Assembly: GCF_008831285.2 (NCBI RefSeq)
Contig: NC_045148.1
Location: forward strand, 10,173,001 to 10,237,000
DNA: 64,000 nt
Direction of reading: 5' to 3'
Source of the DNA: Nymphaea colorata
Taxonomy: Eukaryota > Streptophyta > Magnoliopsida > Nymphaeales > Nymphaeaceae
Shown here: positions 1 through 9,949 of the stretch, piece after piece
Numbering within the stretch: position 1 is the stretch's first letter
Layout: every line of letters starts with the position of its first letter
Notes under the pieces: model-generated
Database searches by the model: none
Seen by the model: only the letters and a program-made list of their open reading frames with translations
What the model was told of the DNA's origin: nothing
Translations under genes and position numbers: made by a program

Positions 1-268
1 ATCTTTAATGGGGATTGAAAGGTACCCAGCCAGTTTGATCATTCCCAGTTCAAACAGGTGGACCATTTCCGTGCACATACCAAACACTCAAAAAACAATC
101 ATAATAAAATGTTAGCTAGTTTTAGAAATAATAGTAGTTGATAAAATAGTGGAAATTACTCTTTTCATTAAACAAATAAAAGTGCATGCACAACAAATGC
201 TGCCTTTTCTCTCGTCAAAGTTTTGAACGACTTGGTCCTCATCACCGACGCGGTGGGGAATCCTTCGT

Positions 269-359
269 GTTCAGACAGTGAAGGTGAAAGATTGAAGGAG
301 CTGCCATTCTTGTGAGGGCACGATACAATTAATTAGTTTGACCGATTCACTGTCTGAAC
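269..359. repeat. Perfect 14-bp inverted repeat, 63-nt loop
   Basis: GTTCAGACAGTGAA at 269-282 is the exact reverse complement of TTCACTGTCTGAAC at 346-359. The arms could fold as a stem in RNA or mark a small decayed transposon. No known plant microRNA was recognised in the arms, and pairing outside the 14 bp is poor. Confidence 0.7.
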
Positions 360-606
360 TCCTTTCTACGAATCCGGCGAAGAATAAACAAGAACCGAAA
401 AGTTTGGATTCGATCGATCGCGTAGCTTTCCCTTTTCCTGCAGATATCAGGAAAATGCCTTGTTCTGTAAGTTACGAAAATTGAAACTATATACCAACAA
501 TAATATTTATTTACGGAGAGACATATATAGAGAATTACAACCTATCAGCAAGGCCCCTCATTTCCATTGTATCTAGTCCTAAGCGTTGACGTCAGTGATG
601 GTCAGA

Positions 607-770
607 GCCTGAAATTTTTGATGAGAGATCTTGACTTAAACTTTTAATATTTTGACTTGGACTGAAATATTAATTTTTTGAAATTTTTATATACAATAAA
701 TGAATTTTTTTAAAATTTTACATGTAATATATTTTTTTTTGAGGTGGGTTCATGGCCCTTGCAAGCCCTA
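607..770 (+). repeat. Dispersed AT-rich repeat, copy 1
   Basis: This stretch matches the reverse complement of about 6135-6308: both contain TTTTGATGAGA, a GAAATATTA block, TTTACATGTAAT and then a GGGT/CCATGGCCC-like GC block. The two copies lie in opposite orientation. The copy at 6135 begins with GGGCGGAGCCA, similar to the ends of the hAT-type MITE at 3625, so both may be decayed relatives of that family. Confidence 0.55.
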
Positions 771-1257
771 CCCTGACTCTGTCTCTGCTGATGGTAGTTG
801 TGCACTACTGAGCTGTGATTTTAGCGTTAATGATGGCAACAGTGCACCCTTTTAACCTATGCACCACACCCCATAATGAAATTAGAGATGTGCCTCTTCA
901 TGCGACCACAACTTGAACACCTTTATATAAGCAAACTCACTACATAATTTTAATATAAAAATCATCTATAGCTACCATTTCTGGCAAGAATGTGAGTCAG
1001 ATAAAAGGAAGACATGAAGAATGCTTTAAAAAGCATCAGTGGGTACATATAATTGAAATACAGGTGGAGCATACCTAAATCTAATCGTTCTCACAAAAAC
1101 TTGAAAAGCAAGCGTAAGCGTCATGCCTCCACCCACTGTGCATAAAATCAATACTTTCCATATTATCAGTTTCCACCTTTATAGCTGCTCCCTTCATCCT
1201 TTTTATTGAACATGTCTAAAAGCTACGGATTTGCCCACATTAATTATTATTTCAGGC

Positions 1258-1324
<67 letters not shown>
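1258..1324. repeat. Compound (TC)n(TA)n(GA)n microsatellite
   Basis: A TC run passes into a TA run and then a GA run. Because GA is the complement of TC and TA is self-complementary, the whole tract is nearly a perfect palindrome and could extrude as a long hairpin. Confidence 0.9.
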
Positions 1325-2187
1325 TTGGTAAACAACGTTTAATAATCTGAAAATGAACACTGATATAACATCAAAATTTAGATAGTAATAAAAAATAAGA
1401 TTTACATCAAATTAAGTACCACAAACCATGGTTAGAAACATAATGAATCATTATTGCACCATAAGAGTTGCTAATGTTGGTGTGACAAGATTTTTAACTT
1501 GTAGCTATCTTGCAACATCCCCACAGATAGATTTCAACTATATATATAAAGTGGCATATATTCTATATGTTGGTTCGTTCAAATTAATGAAATAGTAAGA
1601 AGCGACTGTGAAGGCGGTTGAAAGCAAGAGGATTCGGCGTTCCTCGCTTTGATCTCCTCTACAGCTGTAAGAGAGATTTCATAGTTGAGAAGCAAGGAAT
1701 CTCCCTCTCTTGGATCATACAGTCATGTTGGCGGTCCCTCTACCGTTGCTTATTGATGATTTAGCGTCATTGTGACTATATTCTTACAATTTCAAAGTTG
1801 TTCTCTTCCTTTTATTTTGCTTCCTATTCAGAAAAGAAATATTCTTCGACCCCTCTAGTGGTGGATAACCCAATTAATGCATATAATTGGCACAGGTTGA
1901 GTATATAGATGAAGAAAAACTCATAAAGAAATATGAACTTCAAAAGTAATTAACAAAGAGAAGTTATCATGAAAATTAATTTATCTTTAACAAATTATGT
2001 AGCACCTTCTCTACAGAGATGTTATGTAAATTCCATCAAGCAGCTCTCTCCCCATCTATCCTTCTAAATTTTAGGCTCATAACTAAAAACTGAGCCCCCA
2101 AGATGAACTCTCTCTCTCTCCTTGGGGAGCAATTTCTAGTTAGAATGATCAGTTTATAGCAAGTGGGTACCTCATATTCTAAACCTT

Positions 2188-2328
2188 TAGGGGTTGTTTC
2201 ATGAATCTACCACAAAGATTGAAACATATTTATAAAACATTAGAACTATTGTTTCATAAGTATGCCTCAATATTCGAGGTAGATTCATAAGATACTCACA
2301 AAATGCTCCTGCTACCAAACGACCCTTC
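2188..2328. mobile_element. MITE-like element, GGGGTCGTTTGG family
   Basis: The left end reads TTAGGGGTTGTTT and the right end CTACCAAACGACCCTT, which is inverted to AAGGGTCGTTTGGTAG. The inside repeats TTCATAAG/TTCATGAATCTACC blocks. The same ends and inner blocks recur at 21094-21425 and near 63436. No coding capacity. Terminal duplication not resolved. Confidence 0.55.
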
Positions 2329-3247
2329 AGCCTTCCTAATCCTTTGATTATGGCCTCCGTTCACACATATCATGAACAGCTACCAATTGTGTTCTATGCT
2401 GACCAATTCGAATTGACCTTCCAAGTTGAACCAAGAGGGTCCGACGCCAAGTCCACGGATATTCAGGTTCAAACACAACCATCAAACAAATTATCAAGCC
2501 CTGTAATTCCAATGCACCACTCACATGACCCAAGTCATTTACAACCCCTTTGATTTGGTCAAGAAAAGCACACATACATGTGCATGTGCATGTGGCCTGG
2601 TGGCATGTTGAGCAAGCAAGTAGTGGGTGTGTTGGGCCTTTTGTATTCCATGGCATGTGAGCTCCAGTCCTTGTCATGCAGATTCTTTTTCTTTCTAATG
2701 CTTTGGACCTAACCAACAAAACCTGCTCGCCCCCCATTGATAGGGACATGCAGTAGCAGAAGCAACAGGCCTTTTTCATCTTCCCCTTTTTTTTTTTTAA
2801 TCACAAACTTGGCTTTGTGGGTCAACAATGTCATGCTTCCCTTCTCCACATTCATACCCTCTGGTCCCAACCCAACTCTAGAAATCTTTCTTTTTCCTCT
2901 TCCTCCTCCACAACCAACAACCCAACCATCAATTTCAACCTTTTCAAATATGCCTCCACCTCATACTTCCTCTATATGATCAATTATACCTTCATCGCCA
3001 TTTTATGGCTACAGAAAAAAAAAAAAAAGGATTTTGTTCTTATCTTCTTTTAGATGATTATGATATTGCTTTTACCTTATGGTATTTAAAGCTTGCTTAA
3101 AATATAAGTTGTTGGTTTGATGTTAAAGTTTGTGATCTATATTCTCACAAGCTTAAATTAGGATGCTTGTGGGAACAAATATGTTTGAAAGGTTTATGTA
3201 TATTATATTCAACAAACATTTGTATATAGATGTTGCTGTCAGTTCAC

Positions 3248-3248
<1 letters not shown>

Positions 3249-3311
<63 letters not shown>

Positions 3312-3334
3312 ATGTGTGTGTGTGTGTGTGTGTG
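3249..3334. repeat. (TA)n(TG)n microsatellite
   Basis: A TA run of about 45 bp is followed directly by a TG run with one TA interruption. Confidence 0.9.
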
Positions 3335-3492
3335 GAAGATAGTGAAGAAAACAAGAAAAATGTGCTGTTTTAACATAATCCTCGCAAGATGGTAGACTCT
3401 ATATGAACAATGTTTGTATGCGTGTTAGGGTCTCGGTTTGGATTCTAAAGAGCCCCCACTTGTTGTGGTGAAGAATCCACTACCTATTTGTT

Positions 3493-3530
<38 letters not shown>

Positions 3531-3543
3531 TGTGTGTGTGTGT
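3493..3543. repeat. (AG)n(TG)n microsatellite
   Basis: A GA run with one A insertion runs into a short TG tract. Confidence 0.85.
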
Positions 3544-3624
3544 CCAGTCTATTTTAACGACACAAAATGATTAGTGCCCACAAGAATCGAACAACAAGTG
3601 GCACACCTTATCTCATGTACCCTG

Positions 3625-3824
3625 CAGTGGCGGAGCCAGAAATTTTTGGCTATGGGGCACTAGTACATAGTTTGTGAAAAATTTTTCTGTTATTTTAAAA
3701 ATAAAGCAAATATTGGCGTGGGCAACACAGGCGTGAAGCTGGGTTGAGACTCCATTTCACATGGAGTTTTCTTGAGCTGGCGTGGGCATGCGCCCACACC
3801 TGCCCCACGCTGGCTCCGCCACTG
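3625..3824. mobile_element. hAT-type MITE, perfect TIR and 8-bp TSD
   Basis: The element starts CAGTGGCGGAGCCAG (3625-3639) and ends CTGGCTCCGCCACTG (3810-3824), perfect 15-bp inverted ends. It is flanked by identical 8-bp duplications GTACCCTG at 3617-3624 and 3825-3832. The 200-bp inside has no coding frame. An 8-bp duplication and CAG-type ends fit a non-autonomous hAT element. Intact ends and duplication suggest a fairly recent insertion. Confidence 0.92.
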
Positions 3825-5136
3825 GTACCCTGACGGACTGGCTACCCCGAGTTTGTGTCAGGATGTTGGTTTAGTTCAAAAAATGGGCATTCCTTTGTAT
3901 ATATAATTTTGTTTGAGAGTCTTCTTGCATGCATGAAGCATAAAATCTCCAAGCTCACTCCTCTTCCGCTACGATGAGGCATGTGATGCATGGCTTTTGC
4001 AAATAACAGATGCTATTAAAATTTGAACCAGCAACTGGGCCACCTACCGGTCACCTTGTACAACCTTTCGGGGGTGGAATTCAAAAAAATGAATTTGGAG
4101 AGGATTTCAAATGGTACATGTTAAGCATCTATTTTAAATCTCAAAACAACATGACTTCAGTTTATTACTAAATTAAGTTTCCAATGAAAGCAACAGCATC
4201 TTGACATGTGCCTCGGGAAAAATTGAACCAAGTATGCAATATTTGATGGGATTTACCAGCGCATTACTCAACTGCTATTTGTAGAGAAGGGGCCGAGTTT
4301 ACTTAATTTAATTACTATATTTGATTTAGGTTCATATTAGGTAAGCAAGGGTTGGTAGGTGGCTAGTCTCTGTTTCAAATCTTCGAGACACTGCTAAAAA
4401 GCGACAGAAGTGTTCTCGACACACCAAAAGCAGGTCATGTACCATAGAGGGGCGAAGGATTGTGTGGGACCTTTGGCCTTCAATCACGTAGTGTCTCCCC
4501 AACCAAGTAGTGGGTCTCCCCCGCGCATCCGGATAGATTTAGGTCCATATGTGCCCTTTATGTACAATTCTTAACAGAAAATAATATTTAAATGAAAGTC
4601 ATGATTTCACAAATTCTGACTTTTCTAGCAAAAAAACAATCTATGTATTAGGTAAAATAAGACTGAAGTATATGAATATGGATAAAATTGAAAAGAAAAA
4701 TAAGAGAGCAAGGCTAGATGCAGTTTTATGTGGTGTGTATGACTACTAGTGATATGATGTTCACATGACAGATTTTTGTCAAATAATGTTCGTTGGCTCA
4801 GCATTATAGGAAATCTCGTGATGAAAATGAAAATTTTCAATGCCCTGCCGATTTTTGTCATTATGTATGATGATACATTTGTTGCTTTTGTAAAAAGAAA
4901 AAATTCGTACATAAAACGTGTTTCTTAGCTAGTTCCTCAGTTAACCTTCTGCTTCGGTTTGAAACTTCAATTTGTTTTGTTTTCGCCAAAATATATCTCA
5001 TTAGCATCAGCCCCTAATAAATCGAGCAAAATGACAACCAACATTTTCCAATTTCTGCAAAATTCTTGTGTCATCTTCAAGAATAAATTGCAAATTGAGA
5101 AAGGGTTGGTTGTAGGGCTTAGTTCATTAGGAGAGT

Positions 5137-5138
<2 letters not shown>

Positions 5139-5197
<59 letters not shown>
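5139..5197. repeat. (TA)n microsatellite
   Basis: Uninterrupted TA dinucleotides of about 58 bp. Long tyrosine/isoleucine frames on both strands here are repeat artefacts. Confidence 0.9.
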
Positions 5198-5199
<2 letters not shown>

Positions 5200-5763
5200 A
5201 AAATGTTCCATCATACCCAAAGAAGGATTTGTAAGTTAAGATAAGGATGTTCTTCATGTCTTACTTCTTGCTTGTAAAACTCTGTTTTTTACAATCAGAC
5301 CATACAATCGGTGGCAGTTGCCCACACAGAACCATATAATGCGGCTTACTACATAATATTGCTCTTCAATATTTTGGCATATATTTGAGAGATTTAAGCT
5401 TTTTATAAGACTACGAAATTGAGTTAACTTATATGTATTACCTAGCGCACGTCCCGTATCAAAAATTTTTGGCTCCGGTATTGTGTATAGGAATTTCTAC
5501 TTCAAAAAATGTTATCGTTTCTTCTTAAGAATTAAACTCTAGGGATTCAAAACAGCCGATTAGAAGGAGTGTTTGATTACTTCATATTTGAGTTCCATGG
5601 TTCTTATGTGGGTATAATGTAGCATGTTTTTACTATATGGTAAAAGATTTACGGTGAACTCCATGATTGATCAAACTTAGATCTTACGTCTACAATCGAA
5701 AACCTTATTTTACTTTTTTTGCATCGATAAATTGTCTGATTTACGATTAAAGATAGTAGACTT

Positions 5764-6104
5764 TGATCTTAAATCCATAAATCTCAAATCCTGAGCATCT
5801 TACTTACATTAAGGAAAATCAAACACCCCTAACAAGAAGTATTTGCTTTAAGGCAGCTTATGTCATCTCCTTGTGCAATTTGCAGCTTTTTGAGGTGCTT
5901 TGATCTTAAATCCATGAATATCAAATCTTGATGATCTTATGTTAGAGCCAATCAAACACCCTCTAAGTGAACTCACTCCGGAAAGATAAGGGTATTTGCC
6001 TTAACAACTTACTGAAGTAGATTTTTGAAGGTGTCTGATCTTAAATCCACGAATCTCAAATTTGAAAGATCTTATATTAGAGACAATCAAACACCTTCTA
6101 AATG
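5764..6104 (+). repeat. Three tandem units of about 136 bp
   Basis: TGATCTTAAATCCA begins at 5764, 5901 and 6036 (periods 137 and 135 bp). In each unit it is followed by an AATCTCAAAT-like block, GATCTTA, and a CAATCAAACACC-like block. The TTTGC/CTTAA...GCTTATGTCAT part of the unit reappears at about 6315-6340, after the dispersed repeat copy at 6135-6308, which therefore seems to have landed inside the array. Units differ by 10-20 percent, so the array is old. Confidence 0.75.
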
Positions 6105-6134
6105 CGCTCACTCCGGCAAGATAGAAGGAGGAGG

Positions 6135-6308
6135 GGCGGAGCCAAAGGGGGCCTGCATGGGCCCTGGCCCCATCTCAAATTGAAAAAAAAAATTACATGT
6201 AAATTTTAGAAAATTTTTAGGTGTCCTACATAAAAACTTTAAAAAATAATATTTCGGCTCCTACTAAAATTTAAAAACTTTAATTTTGGCTCTTCTCATC
6301 AAAAGTTT
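6135..6308 (-). repeat. Dispersed AT-rich repeat, copy 2
   Basis: Reverse-complement relative of 607-770. It begins GGGCGGAGCCAAAG and ends TTTTGGCTCTTC, weak inverted ends resembling the hAT-type MITE family at 3625-3824. It interrupts the 136-bp repeat array. Confidence 0.5.
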
Positions 6309-6769
6309 GTCGACATTTGCCCTTAAAGTAGCTTATGTCATTCACTTGCGCAAAGCCGAAGCATGTTTTGAGTCTGGATGGCTTTATCCTCCAAAGATTT
6401 CACACTTGTGCTCTTAGACAAAATTACAAATAATAATTTGGTTGATGAATTTTTCTTATGAAGCCAATAATTGCTTACTTGTGACATGGCATGGGCCCTT
6501 AATGTTATTCGTGGGGTACACCGGCGGGTGGATCCGGCCAAAGTCGGCCGTCACCGGAAAGCTCTCCAGAGTTGCGGCCAAAGAAAGGAACAGCCGAGCC
6601 GCTCACGAGGTGACCGGATCAAGGCCATTACGGTAACTTTAACATCGAGAAAAGGATAAAGACCGCCTGCCATGAAACACGGCTGAATAATTGACTCCTC
6701 TTTTGCCGCCGGAGGCTTCATAAACTCAAAGGAGTTGGTATAGTGGCACGAACCCTGGCTGCAAACTGG

Positions 6770-6772
<3 letters not shown>

Positions 6773-6817
<45 letters not shown>
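6773..6817. repeat. (TA)n microsatellite
   Basis: About 44 bp of uninterrupted TA dinucleotides. Confidence 0.88.
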
Positions 6818-6821
<4 letters not shown>

Positions 6822-7014
6822 CACCCAACTATTTAATTAGAGTGTAATTAATTAGATGGTTGAAAGAAAAAAAATATTGTGAAGAAAATGCACAACACTT
6901 TTTCTACTTGTTTTTTTTACTTTTCCTACTTGTTTTTATTTTCATCATGATGAATATATCAAAATGGTTTTGATTAAATAGATAAGTGATTATAAAAAAA
7001 ACCAGAGTCACCAT

Positions 7015-7029
7015 TCTCTCTCTCTCTCT

Positions 7030-7078
<49 letters not shown>
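7015..7078. repeat. (TC)n(TA)n microsatellite
   Basis: A TC run of about 17 bp passes through TTTA into a TA run of about 45 bp. Confidence 0.88.
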
Positions 7079-7081
<3 letters not shown>

Positions 7082-9655
7082 CAAGTCAAAATTGTAACGT
7101 AGATATGAAATAGACCAAAAACAATGGGTGCAGCCGTTAGGGCCCGGACGACTTCCTCTTCGGTTTTAGGGCTGCCTAACATTAATGCACAATGTTCTAA
7201 GTTCGACGCTTTTACTTTGAATTTAGTTAAATATGGGTAGTGAAATGACCAAAATGCCCTCATCTGTGAGCGAATATTTTTTTTTCTTTAAAAAAAAAAA
7301 GAAGCTGATGTGAAGACTTCTAATTGTAGGTCTTTGGTTCCGTTCGGCCTGTCCTGACAAAGTCAAAGAGGCTGAGGTCGGGCCTATATTAAATGCGCGG
7401 TGACCTTGACTAGGCGTAAGTCAACAAAAATTTTGAAGGGTATTTTGGTCATTTAGGAAGTTATTCTAGAACGTTGCCTTGTGGCAGCCTTGGACCGTGG
7501 TAATTGGAGATTAGATTTCACAGGGTTCTTCAACTTCTTTAAAATGACGTTCAGGTGCTTCAATTTAGTTGAAAATTGCATTTAAACGTCTCGATTTCTC
7601 TAAAGCCACGAAGCCCACCTTGCAAGCAGCTAGGTCCGCGGGCCAGGTTCGATCTTTGTGGTAGATGAGACTGGGGATGTTGGTGGGTCCAATTCAGCTC
7701 GGTTAGCTGTATAAGAAATTTGATTCAAATTGGATCAGGTCATCTGCAGCCAAAAGCACAGACCCACTAAACATCTGTGGGTCTAGCCGAACCTCGTGAG
7801 CTCGATTAGCTCAGGATACCGGCGAAGTTTTCATTGACTCGGTGCGTTAGGTTGCAGCATGACTTGGTTGACTCAACTTAGGTTCGATTCCTAGAACTTT
7901 TCAAAGTTATATACAAGGCATCTATGGCACAAATCCTGCTTTTGCTCTGTGGTTATAATCCATAATGTATATTTAAAATAAACCAATTTTCACTAAAGGA
8001 AAGGACCGTTTGATGCATTGGAAATATGAAGTTGAAAAGAAGTTTTCATAAACTTATTTCATGAATTAAAGAAACGAAAACAAAATCCAAGTTTCCAAAC
8101 CCTCTTTATGTTTGTTGTATTGGGTTTATGTTACAAGAAACAAATTTTTCAGTTTGATAAGAATTAAAAAGAAAAAACAATATGGTTGGATTAAGCATTG
8201 CTTGAGAATCCAACATAAATTTTTTCATCCTGAAATTTTTTTTCCACCTCTTAAAATGAAAAGAAATTTCTGAAAAAAACTTTTTGAAAACCAACCCAAC
8301 GTTCACTTTTTTCATCCCAAGTTTGATGGGCAAGAAATATTTTTTAAAAATTTGAATTTTATTTATATGGATAAAGGAAATATCCTGCCCATCAAAGCGC
8401 AGCACGTATAATCGAAATCTATGGCTCCCCAATAGTCAACGGCCAAAAAAATGCCAACAGCTTGACGGAGGAAGAAAACACAACTCAAGAGTGGATTCTT
8501 AACAGTTCAACCACGAATCATCACATCTTAATTGGTAGGTGGAGGAACAACTTACAGGGTTGAATTTTAAGGACATTTCATCACTTTAATGGATCCTAAT
8601 TGTTCCAAAGGTTGGCAAAAAAAACATATTAAATAGCACAATAAAATAACATTTCAAAATCATTAAGAATATCTTTATACTCACTAAAGTAAGATCCAAT
8701 TTCAGTTTATATTCAAATCAAGCTGCTATTCCATAAGTTTGTTTTTATGTGAAATCGACCCGAAAAGCCTTGTGCAGATTTGGGGCACTCGCTCATACTA
8801 GTGGCTAGTAGGAGGTCGATCACTTATCCGATCGACTGCAATGACATCGGCCATGTTCATATACTTATGTAAGACTAACATACTAACTGATGTAAATTGG
8901 GTTTCCAGACAAACACCATTGCGAGATCGGAGTCTCAATACTACTCTTAATCACTTGAAATTGGCCTAAGAAAATCGATTTTCTTGTACAAAACTTTAAT
9001 GGGTCCAAAGTTCAAACATGTTTCTCAAAGAAAAAACATTCAAATTTTATATTGTTTAAGACTGCTATTGGGTTGTTAGACACGAAGATTGCATCATGTG
9101 GTTAGGTTTATATGAAAACAACAGTCATGAATGTGCACATCTACTAAGCTAGCTAGAGTGCAACGAAGTTGAAGGTGCACATCATGGTTGTCAACGGGTT
9201 CGGTGTGCACTGGATCACAGTCTTTCACATCTACACAAATGACAACCAGTCAGGCTTAGTACAGCGTTCCAGACAATGTCAGGTCAACAAAAATGAAACT
9301 CATACTCCAATCGTATAATTAAAGAGCTTTGAAATATAATATAATAATGTACAAAATAATGTGCCCATGTGACCTAGGTCCTTAATTGTCGAGATACATG
9401 TAAAACAAATTTTCTTTAGGTTCTTGCCAGTGTAGGCTCTTTATGCCCACAGCCATTTGATTCTAAGTGTTATTAGGGATGTGAATGAATCATATTTGAA
9501 TTCTTGAATTCTTGAGTGTCATTTATGATTTTAAACTTTGGATCTAGATTCGAGTCCAATTCAATTCAAACCAAATTCAGATTTATGCAAATACAAAAAA
9601 TATATATATATTAAAATAATTATTTTTTAATTAGTTCTCAAAAGGAGGTGATTCC

Positions 9656-9845
9656 TTGACCGGAAACTTCCTGGCGCCTGGTGGGGCGCGACCGACCGGT
9701 ATCAGGCGCCGGAGGAAGGACGGAGCCACGTGGTGGAGACTAAGAAGGCGAGGACGCTGGCCTTTTGGGAGTTTGACCGTCAGTGCGCCACGTCACCAGC
9801 CTACATCCGGTAGGCTGCGGGACCCACGAAGAGTATACAAATCAC
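9656..9845 (+). promoter_or_regulatory. WRKY gene promoter: W-boxes, G-box, TATA box
   Basis: Two W-box cores TTGACC lie at 9656-9661 and 9773-9778. A palindromic G-box CCACGTGG lies at 9726-9733 and an ACGTCA site near 9790. A TATA-like TATACAAAT begins at 9834, about 115 bp before the start codon, and a CT-rich leader (about 9880-9920) lies between them. W-boxes are the binding sites of WRKY proteins, so self- or cross-regulation is plausible; the G-box suggests bZIP/bHLH input. The site functions are inferred from motif identity only. Confidence 0.6.
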
Positions 9846-9949
9846 ACGCTAACACTTACGGCCTCATCATCTCTTTCACTCCCCCTCTCTCTCTCTCTCT
9901 TTCTCTCTCTTTCATTCTCTGTGAGTGGAGTTCCCGGTCTGCAGCTCTA

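Larger units (their letters stand above)
1..3616. other. AT-rich intergenic spacer, no gene seen
   Basis: Both strands show only short open frames with no recognisable domain. The stretch holds an inverted repeat (269-359), a decayed dispersed repeat (about 607-770), a TC/TA/GA microsatellite (1258-1324), a MITE-like element (2188-2328) and TA/TG and GA/TG tracts (3249-3334, 3493-3543). Overlapping frames at 2344-2779 on both strands have no family resemblance and are probably chance. Confidence 0.6.
3833..9600. other. Intergenic spacer with repeats, no gene seen
   Basis: AT-rich sequence with three (TA)n tracts (5139-5197, 6773-6817, 7015-7078), a repeat array (5764-6104) and a small GC-rich patch at 6480-6720 whose short frames match nothing I know. 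A SINE-like stretch may lie at about 4345-4520 (RNA polymerase III B-box-like TTTCAAATC), but the evidence is weak. Confidence 0.55.

Noticed and set aside
2348-2779. 143-codon minus-strand frame overlapping plus-strand frames
   Set aside because: No domain, no coding bias and odd cysteine-rich composition caused by TG/CA-rich bases; a chance frame.
4345-4520. Possible SINE with a B-box-like TTTCAAATC
   Set aside because: Only one weak promoter box and no A-box, tail or target duplication could be seen.
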